Source: Amycolatopsis thailandensis (lineage in GTDB: Bacteria > Actinomycetota > Actinomycetes > Mycobacteriales > Pseudonocardiaceae). From it: 64,000 nucleotides of DNA. The DNA is taken from contig NZ_NMQT01000117.1 in the NCBI RefSeq assembly GCF_002234405.1, forward strand, positions 1-64,000. Reading direction: 5' to 3'. The notes below the pieces were generated by a model. That model did no database searches and had not been told where the DNA came from. It was given only the letters and a program-made list of their open reading frames with translations. Below, piece by piece: positions 32,007-41,311 of this stretch. The stretch's first letter is position 1. Every line of letters starts with the position of its first letter. The position numbers were made by a program, and so were the translations under genes.

Positions 32007-32894
32007 TCAATCCCTCGGCGGGATCCTGCCGTTCTTGGCGACCGGAAGGCCGAGCTGGGCCGGTTCGGTGAGGATGACCTCCTCGCCGGGAAGGTGCGCC
32101 AGCACCGGGTCGAGGTGGGTCAGTTTCAGCGCGACCGGCCCGATGACACTCGGCCCGGTGGCGACGTCGTACTTCGCCAGATCCAGCCACCGCACCGTGC
32201 CGAGCACCTCCCGGGGGATCTCGTCACCGCGTTTGGCCACCGGGACGCACAACTGCCGTGCGTCGCCGACCCTCACCTCCGTCTTCGGCCGGTCGGCCAG
32301 CACCGGGTTGAGATGTCCCAGCGTCAACGGGAAGGGACGGCCGGGGATCCCGAGGACACGCAGGGCGTAGCACTCGAGGTCGATGTGCCGGACGAACGAC
32401 AGGATCTCCGGCGGCGGCAGCTCGCCGTTCTTCGCGACCGGGACACACAGTTGTTCCGGCGACAGCATGGTCACGGGGGCGTCCTGGATCCCGAGCCTTT
32501 GCACGACCGGGTTCAGCTGGCTGAGCGTCAGCGGGAAGTTCCTGGCGCCGCCTTCGATCCGGTAGCAGGCCAAGTCCACCCAGCGGGCGTAGTCGAGGAT
32601 CCCGGGCGGCGGGATGGCGCCGTTCTTCGCGACCGGCACGCAGAGTTGCTCGCGCGCCCCCAGTTCGACCGTCTCCGGCGGCAGCTCGGCGAGCACGGGA
32701 TTCAGGTGCTGCAAGGTGACAGCCGTCGGTGGCGGTTTGTAGCCCTCGGTCCGATAGCAGGACAGGTCGAGCTGGGAGACGAAGGGGAGTGGCGGTGGTA
32801 CGGCCGGAGCGGCCGTGGCCGCGCCGGGCAGGACGGCGACGAGCATGAGCGAGGCCGAGGCGGCGAAACCGCGCAGGGTCGATCTTCGTGACAT
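32007..32894 (-). CDS. Secreted protein of four QLCVPVAKNG repeats
   Basis: A 295-residue exported protein of unknown function. A signal peptide (about residues 1-29, ending ATAA-P) is followed by four tandem repeats of about 65 residues (starts near 37, 101, 166, 231). Each reads roughly DLxCYRxxG...LTLxxLNPVLAxLP...QLCVPVAKNGxIPP. Two cysteines per repeat (CY and LC) suggest one disulfide each; the fourth repeat has lost both (DLAKYDV and QLGLPVAKNG). The pattern recalls DUF7450-type repeats. It is convergent with the LCP gene, 6 nt apart. Confidence 0.75.
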   Translation of the reverse strand: MSRRSTLRGFAASASLMLVAVLPGAATAAPAVPPPLPFVSQLDLSCYRTEGYKPPPTAVTLQHLNPVLAELPPETVELGAREQLCVPVAKNGAIPPPGILDYARWVDLACYRIEGGARNFPLTLSQLNPVVQRLGIQDAPVTMLSPEQLCVPVAKNGELPPPEILSFVRHIDLECYALRVLGIPGRPFPLTLGHLNPVLADRPKTEVRVGDARQLCVPVAKRGDEIPREVLGTVRWLDLAKYDVATGPSVIGPVALKLTHLDPVLAHLPGEEVILTEPAQLGLPVAKNGRIPPRD

Positions 32895-33111
32895 GGCGAG
32901 GCCTTTCCGTGAGCGGGTCGCGTTTCACGGTGGACCCGGTCCGGCCTCGCCCGGCACCGCCAAGGGGGCAGCCAAAGGTGCGGCGAGGCAAAGATGTCCC
33001 TGTGATCAACCTGGCGTCGGCCGGACCCTTTCGGGTCTACCGGAGCGGGCTCGGCGGAGGCTAGGTTGGGCGGACCGAGTTTGATCGACTTGAGTGACTG
33101 GGGAGTTGCCG
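32895..33111. promoter_or_regulatory. Divergent spacer between two secreted-protein genes
   Basis: No gene is seen. TAGGTT at 33063-33068 is a possible -10 for the + strand gene. No clear inverted repeat was found by eye. Confidence 0.3.
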
Positions 33112-34281
33112 ATGTCCGCATCGATTCGTCATGCCCGAAGAACGGTCCTGAGCGCCGCGTTGGTGGCCGGGGTGGTACTCGCGACGGCTCCGGCCGCGCA
33201 GGCGGTACCCGGCCAGGAGTTCGTCACCACCCCGACAGGCGCGCTGACCTCTCTTCGGTCGGTAAGCGCTTTCGCGACGACGGAAACCGGGAAGGCGTGG
33301 GCCGTCGGCTCCGGCTGGTGGTCCGCGGGGATCGCGCGCTGGGACGGCGCGGCGTGGCAGGAGGAGCAGACACCCCAGTTCAGCGGTGGTTTCTCCGGCG
33401 CGGTCGCGGTGGGCGACACGAACGTCTGGGCCGTGGGGACGAACTACGACGCGGGCAGCGGCGGCAGGCCGGTGGCACTCCACGGCGACGGCACGACCTG
33501 GACCCAGACGGCGATCCCGGAGGTCCCGGAGAAGATCGCCCGGCTGAACGACGTGGCCGCGTCGGGCGCGGACAACGTCTGGGCGGTGGGTTCGGCCGGC
33601 GTCGACGGCTCCCAGCAGCCCAACCCCGATTCCCGGCCGTTCGTGGTGCGCTGGAACGGTTCCGCCTGGCAGGAGGTCGCGGTACCGGTGCCCGCCGGCA
33701 CCCGGTACTCGGCGCTGTCCTCCGTCGCGGTGCGCGGCCAGGAGGTGTGGGTGTCGGGCTACGCCTACGTCCGCCTCGACGACGGCCAGGAACGGTATCG
33801 CGCGCTCGTGGAGCGTTTCGACGGTACACAGTGGACGATCGTGCCCACGGCGCCCGAACCCGGCGCGCCCGAGGACTTCCTGCGCTTCGCCAACCGGATC
33901 GCCGTCGGCGCGCCCGGTGAGGTGTGGCTGGCCGGGCAGGCCGACGTCGACCAGCTGATCCAGCGGTGGACCGGTTCCGCCTTCGAACGCGGTCCGGAGC
34001 TGCCCGTGGACCTGCGGATGCCGACAGCGAGGTACGGCTCGCTCAGCGCCGACGACAACGGCAAGGCGTGGGTCACCAGCGCGAAGTACGACTCCGGTGC
34101 CGGGGTCAGCAGGCCGCTGTTCGGGGTCTGGAACGGGACCGGCTGGACCGACGTCCCGGTGGCCGACCAGTCGCTCGCCGGCAACGGCGGCGTGGTCGCC
34201 ACGAGCCGGTCCGGCGGGGTGATCTGGGCGTATGTCCAGACCAATTCGTCCACGCCGGTGATCCTGCGCGCCGAGGGCTAG
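33112..34281 (+). CDS. Secreted beta-propeller-like protein
   Basis: A 389-residue exported protein. The signal peptide spans about residues 1-31 (LSAALVAGVVLATAPAAQA). The mature part has repeated units of about 55-60 residues with the motifs WAVGS, WDGAAWQE, NVWAVG and WNGSAWQEV, which point to a WD/kelch-like propeller of about six blades. No catalytic residue can be identified. It starts at ATG 33112 with TGGGGAG ahead. It may bind sugars or proteins at the surface, but that is a guess. Confidence 0.7.
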   Translation: MSASIRHARRTVLSAALVAGVVLATAPAAQAVPGQEFVTTPTGALTSLRSVSAFATTETGKAWAVGSGWWSAGIARWDGAAWQEEQTPQFSGGFSGAVAVGDTNVWAVGTNYDAGSGGRPVALHGDGTTWTQTAIPEVPEKIARLNDVAASGADNVWAVGSAGVDGSQQPNPDSRPFVVRWNGSAWQEVAVPVPAGTRYSALSSVAVRGQEVWVSGYAYVRLDDGQERYRALVERFDGTQWTIVPTAPEPGAPEDFLRFANRIAVGAPGEVWLAGQADVDQLIQRWTGSAFERGPELPVDLRMPTARYGSLSADDNGKAWVTSAKYDSGAGVSRPLFGVWNGTGWTDVPVADQSLAGNGGVVATSRSGGVIWAYVQTNSSTPVILRAEG

Positions 34282-34306
34282 CCGATGGTGGTCCGGCCGG
34301 GGCCGC

Positions 34307-36613
34307 TCAGCCCAGCGGCTCCAGCCGGACCACGATCGCCTTCGACACCGGCGTGTTCGACTTGTCCGCCACCGAATCCAGCGGCACCAAGGCGTTCGCC
34401 TCGGGGAAGTACGCCGCCGCACACCCTCGCGCCGTCGGATACGAGACGACGCGGAAGCTCGGGGCCCGGCGGTCGCCGTCCCGCCATTCCGAGACCAGGT
34501 CGACCATCGCGCCGTCGGCCAGTCCGAGCGAGACCAGGTCGTCGGGGTTGACCAGCACCACACGCCGGGCGTCCTCGATACCGCGGTAACGGTCGGAAAG
34601 CCCGTAGATCGTGGTGTTGTACTGGTCGTGGCTGCGCATCGTCTGCAACAGCAGCCTGCCTTCGGGCACCTGCGGGTATTCGAGTTCGGAGACGGTGAAG
34701 TTCGCCTTGCCGTTCGCGGTTCCGTTGAACTGCCGGGAATCACGCGGCGCGTTCGGGAGGACGAATCCGTCCGGTTCGCGGACCCGGGCGTTGTAGTCGT
34801 GGCAGCCGGGGACGACGCGCGCGATCCGGTCGCGGACGAGGTCGTAGTCACCGTGGAAGTCCCGCCACGGCACGGGATGCCCGGCGCCGAGCAGCGCTTC
34901 CGCGAGATGACAGATGATCGCGACCTCGGACAGCAGGTGCTCACTGGCCGGGGCCAGCCTGCCGCGCGAGGTGTGCACCTGCGACATCGAGTCCTCGACG
35001 GTGACGAACTGCTCGCCGGCGGCCTGGGTGTCGCGTTCGGTGCGGCCGAGGGTGGGCAGGATCAGCGCGGTCTTGCCGGGGACGACGTGCGAGCGGTTGA
35101 GCTTCGTCGACACGTGCGCCGTCAGCGAGCAGGACTTGAGCGCCTTCTCGGTCAGTTCCGTGTCCGGGGTGGCGGAAGCGAAGTTGCCGCCGACGGCGAA
35201 GAAGACCTTGCCCTTCCCGTCCCGCATCGCGCGGATCGCGGCGACGGTGTCATAACCGTGGTCTCGCGGCACCTTGATGCCGAACTCGTCGTCGAGACTG
35301 TCCATGAAGGACTCCGGCATCTTCTCCCAGATGCCCATCGTCCGGTCGCCCTGGACGTTGGAATGCCCGCGCACCGGGCACAGGCCCGCGCCCGGCTCGC
35401 CGATCATGCCGCGCATCAGCGCCAGGTTCGCGACCTCGGAGATCGTCTGCACCGCGTGCTTGTGCTGGGTCAGGCCCATCGCCCAGCAGTAGATGGTCCG
35501 CTTCGACGTCGCGATCATCCGCGCCAGCCGCTCGATCTGCTCACGCGGCAGCCCGGTCGCCGCGGCGACCTCGGTCCAGTCGATCTCCCGCAGATGCTTC
35601 GCGTAGTCCTCGAACCCCTCGGAAGACGACTCGACGAACGCGCGGTCGACGATCGTGCCGGGCGTCTCCTGCTCCCACCGCAACAGGAGATGCCCGATCG
35701 CCTGGAACAGCGCGAGGTCGCCGCCGAGGCGGATCTGCGCGAACTCGTCGGCCAGCGGGGTGCCCTTGCCGACCACGCCCCGGACGTTCTGCGGGTTCTT
35801 GAACCGCATCAGACCGGCTTCGGGCAGCGGGTTGACCGCCATGATCTTCGCGCCGTTGCCCTTGGCCTCTTCCAGCGCGGACAGCATGCGCGGGTGATTG
35901 GTGCCGGGATTCTGGCCGACCACCACGATCAGGTCCGCCTTGTGGATGTCGGCGAGCGTCACCGAGCCCTTGCCGATCCCGGTCGTCGCCGCGAGCGCCG
36001 CCCCGGAGGACTCGTGGCACATGTTGGAGCAGTCCGGGAGGTTGTTGGTGCCGTAGGAGCGCACGAGGAGCTGGTAGAGGAACGCGGCCTCGTTGCTGGT
36101 GCGGCCGGAGGTGTAGAAGATCGCCTCGTTCGGATCGCTCAGTGCCCGCAGTTCGTCCGCGACCAGGGTGAACGCGTCGTCCCAGGAGATCGGCTCGTAG
36201 TGCGACGCGCCCTCGCGCAGCACGAACGGCTCGGTGATCCGGCCCTGCTGGCCGAGCCAATAGTCCGTCTTGTCCGCCAGCTCCTGGATGGAGTGCTCGG
36301 CGAAGAACTCGCGGCCGACCCGGCGTTTCGTGGCCTCCTCGGCGACGGCCTTCGCGCCGTTCTCGCAGAACTCGGCCAGCTTGCGGTGCTCGCCGTCGAC
36401 CTCGCGCGGCTCCGGCCAGGCGCAGCCGGGACAGTCGAAGCCGTCGCGCTGGTTCAGCAGGCGCAGCGTCTTCACCGTGCGCGCGGCGCCCATCTGCTCC
36501 ATGCCGCGCATCAGGGAGACAGCGACCCCGGGGATCCCGGCCGCCCAGCTCTTCGGTTTCCCGACCTCGAGCTCGGTCTCGTCAACGTCGTTCGCGGGTG
36601 CTTCGCGGGTCAT
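34307..36613 (-). CDS. YdeP-like molybdopterin oxidoreductase (formate dehydrogenase-related)
   Basis: A 768-residue molybdenum enzyme of the FdhF/YdeP group. Near the N-terminus FDCPGCAWPEP (C61, C64) is typical of YdeP proteins and replaces a full four-cysteine 4Fe-4S motif. The molybdopterin domains include FYTSGRTSNEAAFLYQ, NMCHESSG with a Cys at the molybdenum ligand position, VVVGQNPGTNHPRM and the C-terminal dinucleotide domain (QYNTTIYGLSDRYRG). The reaction is unproven; E. coli YdeP is linked to acid resistance. fdhD at 27354 could serve its cofactor. It starts at ATG 36613. Confidence 0.87.
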   Translation of the reverse strand: MTREAPANDVDETELEVGKPKSWAAGIPGVAVSLMRGMEQMGAARTVKTLRLLNQRDGFDCPGCAWPEPREVDGEHRKLAEFCENGAKAVAEEATKRRVGREFFAEHSIQELADKTDYWLGQQGRITEPFVLREGASHYEPISWDDAFTLVADELRALSDPNEAIFYTSGRTSNEAAFLYQLLVRSYGTNNLPDCSNMCHESSGAALAATTGIGKGSVTLADIHKADLIVVVGQNPGTNHPRMLSALEEAKGNGAKIMAVNPLPEAGLMRFKNPQNVRGVVGKGTPLADEFAQIRLGGDLALFQAIGHLLLRWEQETPGTIVDRAFVESSSEGFEDYAKHLREIDWTEVAAATGLPREQIERLARMIATSKRTIYCWAMGLTQHKHAVQTISEVANLALMRGMIGEPGAGLCPVRGHSNVQGDRTMGIWEKMPESFMDSLDDEFGIKVPRDHGYDTVAAIRAMRDGKGKVFFAVGGNFASATPDTELTEKALKSCSLTAHVSTKLNRSHVVPGKTALILPTLGRTERDTQAAGEQFVTVEDSMSQVHTSRGRLAPASEHLLSEVAIICHLAEALLGAGHPVPWRDFHGDYDLVRDRIARVVPGCHDYNARVREPDGFVLPNAPRDSRQFNGTANGKANFTVSELEYPQVPEGRLLLQTMRSHDQYNTTIYGLSDRYRGIEDARRVVLVNPDDLVSLGLADGAMVDLVSEWRDGDRRAPSFRVVSYPTARGCAAAYFPEANALVPLDSVADKSNTPVSKAIVVRLEPLG

Positions 36614-37254
36614 GACCCCATCGTGCGCCTTGCCGCTCGCGCGCGCGACCGAGGGGTGGCCGGCCACGCCGTTGGGCACCTGCTCGCGCTGGGTTGTGAA
36701 GGCCTCCTTCCCTACCTTGCGAGTCAGGGTTCCGGCGAAGTCGCGTAAGCGGGTCGTGAGTGGCGTTTCGGCTTCTGGCGGACTCGTATTTGCCTACCCA
36801 CTGGTGTGATTGGCGGTCGAGTGATGCCGGTGCTGGGGGCCGGTGTGGTCGACGGGGGAGGATTTCGGGCGTCCTCGGCGACGATGAAGGAATTGGGACG
36901 TTGAACGTCCCAATTCCTTCATCGTCGCGCCCTGGCAGCCACGGAACCACCACTCACACCCAGCCAGGCGCAGGTAGGTGAACACCGGTCCGCTCTAACC
37001 CGAAACGCCACTCACGAACACCTGGACCGACCTGCGCGTGGGGGGTGTTGTGAAAGCCACTTTCGCAACCTTCACCGTTGCGAAAGTGGCTTTCACAACC
37101 TCCTTGACCAGCGGAGAGGCGCCTTCGCCGAGACCTGACCCGCAAGGTAGGAAGGAGCCCTTCACGGACCGGCGCCAGCGCCCGAGCCGCCGGGGGCACC
37201 TACTCGCGTCGGCCGATCTCGCAGCCGGGTTAGCGATGCCCGGCCCGCGTGCCC
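36614..37254. repeat. 640-bp gene-free region packed with palindromes
   Basis: Inverted pairs are nested here. The outer pair is 36696-36728 and 37134-37165 (GTGAAGGCCTCCTTCCCTAC type). The inner pair is 36755-36771 and 37000-37016 (CGTGAGTGGCGTTTCGG and complement). Two compact palindromes lie inside: 36878-36928 (perfect 25-bp arms around GGAATTGGGACGTT) and 37047-37099 (perfect 23-bp arms, GTTGTGAAAGCCACTTTCGC, 7-nt loop). No coding sequence is credible. It lies between the end of a small membrane-protein gene and the start of the molybdoenzyme gene, so it holds a terminator and a promoter. Confidence 0.75.
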
Positions 37255-37581
37255 TCAGGCGCCCATGTCCAGGCGGGTGATCTGCGATTCGTCCAGCGGG
37301 AACCAGGGCGTCTCGTTGACGCCGCGTTCCTGCACCGCGTTCACCGTCACCGCGGCGACGACCAGCACGACCAGGCCGACGATCGCGGCGACCCCGGGCC
37401 ACCGGCTCGACCCGGGCGAGCGATAGCCGCCACCCGACGCCGTGGCCGCCTTCTGCTGCTTGCGCCGCTTCTTCTTGAGTTCCTTCTTGGCACCCAGCCA
37501 GGCGTCGCGTTCGGCGTGCTGCTGCCAGTCCGGATTCATCAGATCCGGATGGGTCTCGATCCGCCGGTCCTCTTCGTCCAT
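37255..37581 (-). CDS. Small single-helix membrane protein, paralogue of next gene's N-terminus
   Basis: A 108-residue protein. Residues 1-40 (EDRRIETHPDLMNPDW, HAERDAWLGAKKELKKKRRK) are cytosolic, then one membrane helix (VAAIVGLVVLVVAAVTVNAV) and a short outer tail. The first 40 residues closely match those of the protein at 37602-38567, which suggests duplication. The family is unknown. It starts at ATG 37581 with GAAGAGG and lies 20 nt after the upstream gene, so they are one operon. Confidence 0.72.
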   Translation of the reverse strand: MDEEDRRIETHPDLMNPDWQQHAERDAWLGAKKELKKKRRKQQKAATASGGGYRSPGSSRWPGVAAIVGLVVLVVAAVTVNAVQERGVNETPWFPLDESQITRLDMGA

Positions 37582-37601
37582 CTCGGTCCTCTTCCCCAGG
37601 G

Positions 37602-38567
37602 TTACCCGCAGTTGCCCGTCGACGGCAGGGGTTTCGTCGGGTCGTAGGTGTCGACTTCGTCGACCACGATCGCGCCGTCGACGGGTTTGCTCTTGTCAGC
37701 GTACTGGGGCGCGAGGATGCCGGTCTTGATCGCGTCGCACGCCATGTTCGAGTGGTAGCCCGCGCCTTCGCCGAAGCTGAGCCCTGCGTCGGCGTTTGCG
37801 AACGGCGGTGCCTTGCGGATCACGTAGTCCTGCTCGTCGCGGAGGAACGGGACGATGTCGGCCGGTGACCGAGCCTCACTCGGAAGTGCGTCGAAGGCGT
37901 AGGCGGTCGCGTAACTCGCGTGGACGATCAGCTCACCCTTGTCGCCGGGCTTCGCGGTGAGGGAGCCGGTCATCCGCGGACGGACCTGCAGCAGACGGTT
38001 CGGGCCGATGAGGGTCAGGTACTTGCCCTTTTCGACGGTGAGCGCACTCTTGAGCGTCGGTTCGAGCCGGACGCGTTCGTTCGGAGTCAGCATGGCGAGC
38101 AGTTCCGAGCCGTCGTGGTCCTGCAGGGCCCGGGAGCCGAGCCGCGCTGCCGCGATGGCCTCCCGCACCGTCCGATACGCCACGTCGACCTCTTGCGCGG
38201 TGAAGTCGCCGACGGCCTGCGGCGGCGCTGCGGCGATCCCGACGACCCCGTCTGCCCACGTCGCGGCGGGAGTGCCGTCGAAAGGCCGGTTGAGGTCGAT
38301 CCCGCCGGATAACGGAGCGGCCTTCGGAGGCTGGCCGAAGTCGGTGACGTCGTTGACGCCGCGCCCTTGCACCCGGTGCACGACGACCGCCGTGGTCACG
38401 AGCGCGATCAGCGCCAGGACCAGGACGGGACCGCCTGCCACCCGGAAACCGCGGCGCCGTCGCTTCTTGAGGTCGTTTTCCGCGCCGAGCCAGGTGTCGC
38501 GTTCGGCGTGCTCGCGCCAATTCGGATTCATCAGATCCGGATGTGTTTCCAGCCGCCGGTCTTCCAC
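37602..38567 (-). CDS. Hypothetical membrane-anchored protein with extracytoplasmic domain
   Basis: A 321-residue protein. The cytosolic head EDRRLETHPDLMNPNW...HAERDTWLGAENDLKKRRRR is followed by one membrane helix (VLVLALIALVTTAVVV). The outer domain of about 250 residues has no family I recognise. Two cysteines near the end (NMACDAIK, GNCG) could form a disulfide. The start is GTG 38567 with GGAGGGCGGG ahead, and it diverges from valS. The shared head with the following gene suggests the two proteins have a common cytosolic partner. Confidence 0.7.
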   Translation of the reverse strand: MEDRRLETHPDLMNPNWREHAERDTWLGAENDLKKRRRRGFRVAGGPVLVLALIALVTTAVVVHRVQGRGVNDVTDFGQPPKAAPLSGGIDLNRPFDGTPAATWADGVVGIAAAPPQAVGDFTAQEVDVAYRTVREAIAAARLGSRALQDHDGSELLAMLTPNERVRLEPTLKSALTVEKGKYLTLIGPNRLLQVRPRMTGSLTAKPGDKGELIVHASYATAYAFDALPSEARSPADIVPFLRDEQDYVIRKAPPFANADAGLSFGEGAGYHSNMACDAIKTGILAPQYADKSKPVDGAIVVDEVDTYDPTKPLPSTGNCG

Positions 38568-38660
38568 GGATTCCCGCCCTCCCCAGTGTGTTACGACAAC
38601 GATCATCGACGGGGAACGGCGAGCGTTACGGCCGGTGAGCAAAGCGGTGGAGGGGGTTCG

Positions 38661-38666
38661 TAGACT
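38661..38666 (+). promoter_or_regulatory. valS -10 element, leaderless message likely
   Basis: TAGACT lies 7 nt before the GTG start of valS. Transcription would begin at the start codon, so no leader or T-box can regulate this tRNA synthetase gene. Confidence 0.55.
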
Positions 38667-38673
38667 TGACAAT

Positions 38674-41307
38674 GTGACCGAGAACGCCCAGCCGCAGCAG
38701 ACCGACCTTCCGGGTACCTGGAACCCGGCCGACGAAGAAGCCTCGCTCTACCAGCGTTGGGTAGACGCTGGCTACTTCACGGCCGACCCCACGTCGGACA
38801 AGCCGCCGTTCACGGTAGTCATCCCGCCCCCGAACGTGACCGGTTCGCTGCACATCGGGCACGCGTTCGAGCACACCCTGATCGACGCCATCACCCGCTA
38901 CCACCGCATGCTCGGCGACGAGACGCTGTACCTGCCGGGCATGGACCACGCGAGCATCGCGGTCCACGCCCTGGTCGAGAAGCAGCTCCGCGCCGAGGGC
39001 ACCAGCCGCCGCGAACTGGGCCGCGAGGCCTTCGTCGAGCGCGTCTGGCAGTGGAAGAACGAGCACGGCGGCAAGATCCTCGCCCAGATGAAGCGCCTCG
39101 GCGAAGGCGTCGACTGGACCCGCGAGCGGTTCACCATGGACGACGGCCTGTCCAAGGCCGTCAACACGATCTTCAAGAAGCTGTTCGACGACGGCCTGAT
39201 CTACCGCGCCGAGCGGCTGGTCAACTGGTCGCCGGAGCTGCGGTCGGTGCTGTCCGACGCCGAGGTGAAGCACGAAGAGGTCGAGGGCGAACTCGTCTCG
39301 ATGCGCTACGGCGACGGCGAGAACGCGATCGTCGTGGCCACCACCCGGATGGAGACGATGCTCGGCGACACCGCCGTCGCGGTCCACCCGGACGACGAGC
39401 GCTACACGCACCTCATCGGCACCGAGGTCGAGCTGCCGCTGACCGGGCGCAAGATCCCGATCGTCGCGGACAAGCACGTCGACCCGGAGTTCGGCACCGG
39501 CGCGGTCAAGGTGACCCCCGCGCACGACCCGAACGACTTCGAGATCGGCCAGCGGCACGACCTGCCGATGATCACGATCATGGACGAGCAGGGCCGGATC
39601 GACGGCACCGGCACCGAGTTCGACGGCATGGACCGCTTCGAGGCCCGGGTCGCGGTGCGGGAGAAGCTGCGCGAACAAGGTCGCATCGTCGCGGAAAAGC
39701 GTCCGTACCTGCACAGCGTCGGACACTCCGAGCGCTCGAAGGAGCCGATCGAGCCGCGCCTGTCGCTGCAGTGGTTCGTCAAGGTCGGCCCGCTCGCGAA
39801 GGCCGCCGGCGACGCGGTGCGCGACGGACGGGTGGACGTCCACCCGCCGGAGATGGAGAAGCGCTACTTCGACTGGGTCGACAACCTGCACGACTGGTGC
39901 ATCTCGCGTCAGCTGTGGTGGGGCCACCGCATCCCGGTCTGGTACGGCCCGAACGACGAGGTCGTCTGCGTCGGACCGGACGAGGAACCGCCCTCGGGCG
40001 AGGGCTGGACCCAGGACCCGGACGTCCTCGACACCTGGTTCTCCTCGGGCCTGTGGCCGTTCTCCACCCTCGGCTGGCCGGAGAAGACGCCGGACCTGAA
40101 CAAGTTCTATCCGACGTCGGTGCTGGTCACCGGCTACGACATCCTGTTCTTCTGGGTCGTGCGGATGATGATGTTCGGCCTCTACGCCACCGGCGAGGCG
40201 CCGTTCAAGACCATCGCGCTGCACGGCATGGTCCGCGACCAGTTCGGCAAGAAGATGTCGAAGACCGCGGGCAACGGCGTCGACCCCATCGAGTGGATGG
40301 ACCGCTACGGCACCGACGCGCTGCGGTTCACCCTCACGCGTGGCGCCAACCCGGGCACCGACGTGCCGATCGGCGAGGAGTGGGTCGCGGGTTCCCGGAA
40401 CTTCACCACGAAGCTCTGGAACGCCACCAAGTTCGCCATGATGAACGGCGCGGACGCGAACGCCCCGCTGCCCGCCGCGGCCGAGCTCACCGAGGCCGAC
40501 CGCTGGATCCTCGGCAGGCTCGACGGCGTCGTCACCGAGGTCACCGGCTACCTGGCGGACTACCAGTTCGCCAAGGCCACGGACACGCTCTACCAGTTCA
40601 CCTGGACCGAGCTGTGCGACTGGTACCTGGAGCTGTCGAAGGTCCAGGTCTTCCAGGGCGACGAGGCCCGCGTGACGGCGACGCGCGCGGTGCTGGGGCA
40701 CGTGTTCGACACCGTGCTGAAGCTGCTGCACCCGTTCATCCCGTTCATCACCGAGAAGCTGTGGACGGCGCTGACCGGCCGCGAGTCGCTGGTGATCGCC
40801 CCGTGGCCGGTGGCGGACGGCTCCTACGCCGACGGAGTCGCCGACAAGCGGATCGCGGACGTGCAGAAGCTGGTCACCGAGGTCCGCCGGTTCCGGGCCG
40901 ATCAGGGCCTCAAGCCCAGCCAGAAGGTGGCCGCGCGGCTGTCCGGCGACGGGTTCGCCGAGATCACCGGGCACGACGAGCCGATCCGCTCGCTGGTCCG
41001 GCTCACGCAGCCCGAGGACGGCTTCGCGCCGAGCGCGTCGCTCGAGGTCGGGCTGTCGGCCGGTGTCGTCACCGTCGAGCTGGACCTGTCCGGCACGATC
41101 GACGTCGCCGCGGAGCGCAAGCGTTTGCAGAAGGATCTCGGCGCGGCGGAGAAGGAACTGGCGCAGGCCGAGGCCAAACTCGGCAACCAGGCCTTCATCG
41201 ACAAGGCGCCGGAGCCGGTGATCGGCAAGATCCGGGCCCGCAAGGAGACCGCGGTCGCGGACATCGAGCGCATCAACGCCCGGTTGGCGACGCTTCCCGC
41301 CTCCTGA
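38674..41307 (+). CDS. valS: Valyl-tRNA synthetase
   Basis: An 877-residue class I synthetase that charges tRNA-Val. The HIGH motif is H60-I-G-H63 in SLHIGHAFEH, and KMSKT lies near residues 527-531. The editing domain spans about 190-330 (TTRMETMLGDTAVAVHPDD). The anticodon-binding helices and the C-terminal coiled coil (RKRLQKDLGAAEKELAQAEAKL) are present. It starts at GTG 38674. folC, its usual actinobacterial neighbour, lies 1.8 kb away because a lipase and a methyltransferase gene intervene. Confidence 0.97.
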   Translation: MTENAQPQQTDLPGTWNPADEEASLYQRWVDAGYFTADPTSDKPPFTVVIPPPNVTGSLHIGHAFEHTLIDAITRYHRMLGDETLYLPGMDHASIAVHALVEKQLRAEGTSRRELGREAFVERVWQWKNEHGGKILAQMKRLGEGVDWTRERFTMDDGLSKAVNTIFKKLFDDGLIYRAERLVNWSPELRSVLSDAEVKHEEVEGELVSMRYGDGENAIVVATTRMETMLGDTAVAVHPDDERYTHLIGTEVELPLTGRKIPIVADKHVDPEFGTGAVKVTPAHDPNDFEIGQRHDLPMITIMDEQGRIDGTGTEFDGMDRFEARVAVREKLREQGRIVAEKRPYLHSVGHSERSKEPIEPRLSLQWFVKVGPLAKAAGDAVRDGRVDVHPPEMEKRYFDWVDNLHDWCISRQLWWGHRIPVWYGPNDEVVCVGPDEEPPSGEGWTQDPDVLDTWFSSGLWPFSTLGWPEKTPDLNKFYPTSVLVTGYDILFFWVVRMMMFGLYATGEAPFKTIALHGMVRDQFGKKMSKTAGNGVDPIEWMDRYGTDALRFTLTRGANPGTDVPIGEEWVAGSRNFTTKLWNATKFAMMNGADANAPLPAAAELTEADRWILGRLDGVVTEVTGYLADYQFAKATDTLYQFTWTELCDWYLELSKVQVFQGDEARVTATRAVLGHVFDTVLKLLHPFIPFITEKLWTALTGRESLVIAPWPVADGSYADGVADKRIADVQKLVTEVRRFRADQGLKPSQKVAARLSGDGFAEITGHDEPIRSLVRLTQPEDGFAPSASLEVGLSAGVVTVELDLSGTIDVAAERKRLQKDLGAAEKELAQAEAKLGNQAFIDKAPEPVIGKIRARKETAVADIERINARLATLPAS

Positions 41308-41311
41308 CGAC

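Noticed and set aside
38585..38673. Possible T-box leader of valS
   Set aside because: The -10 hexamer lies 7 nt from the start codon, so there is no leader in which a T-box could fold.
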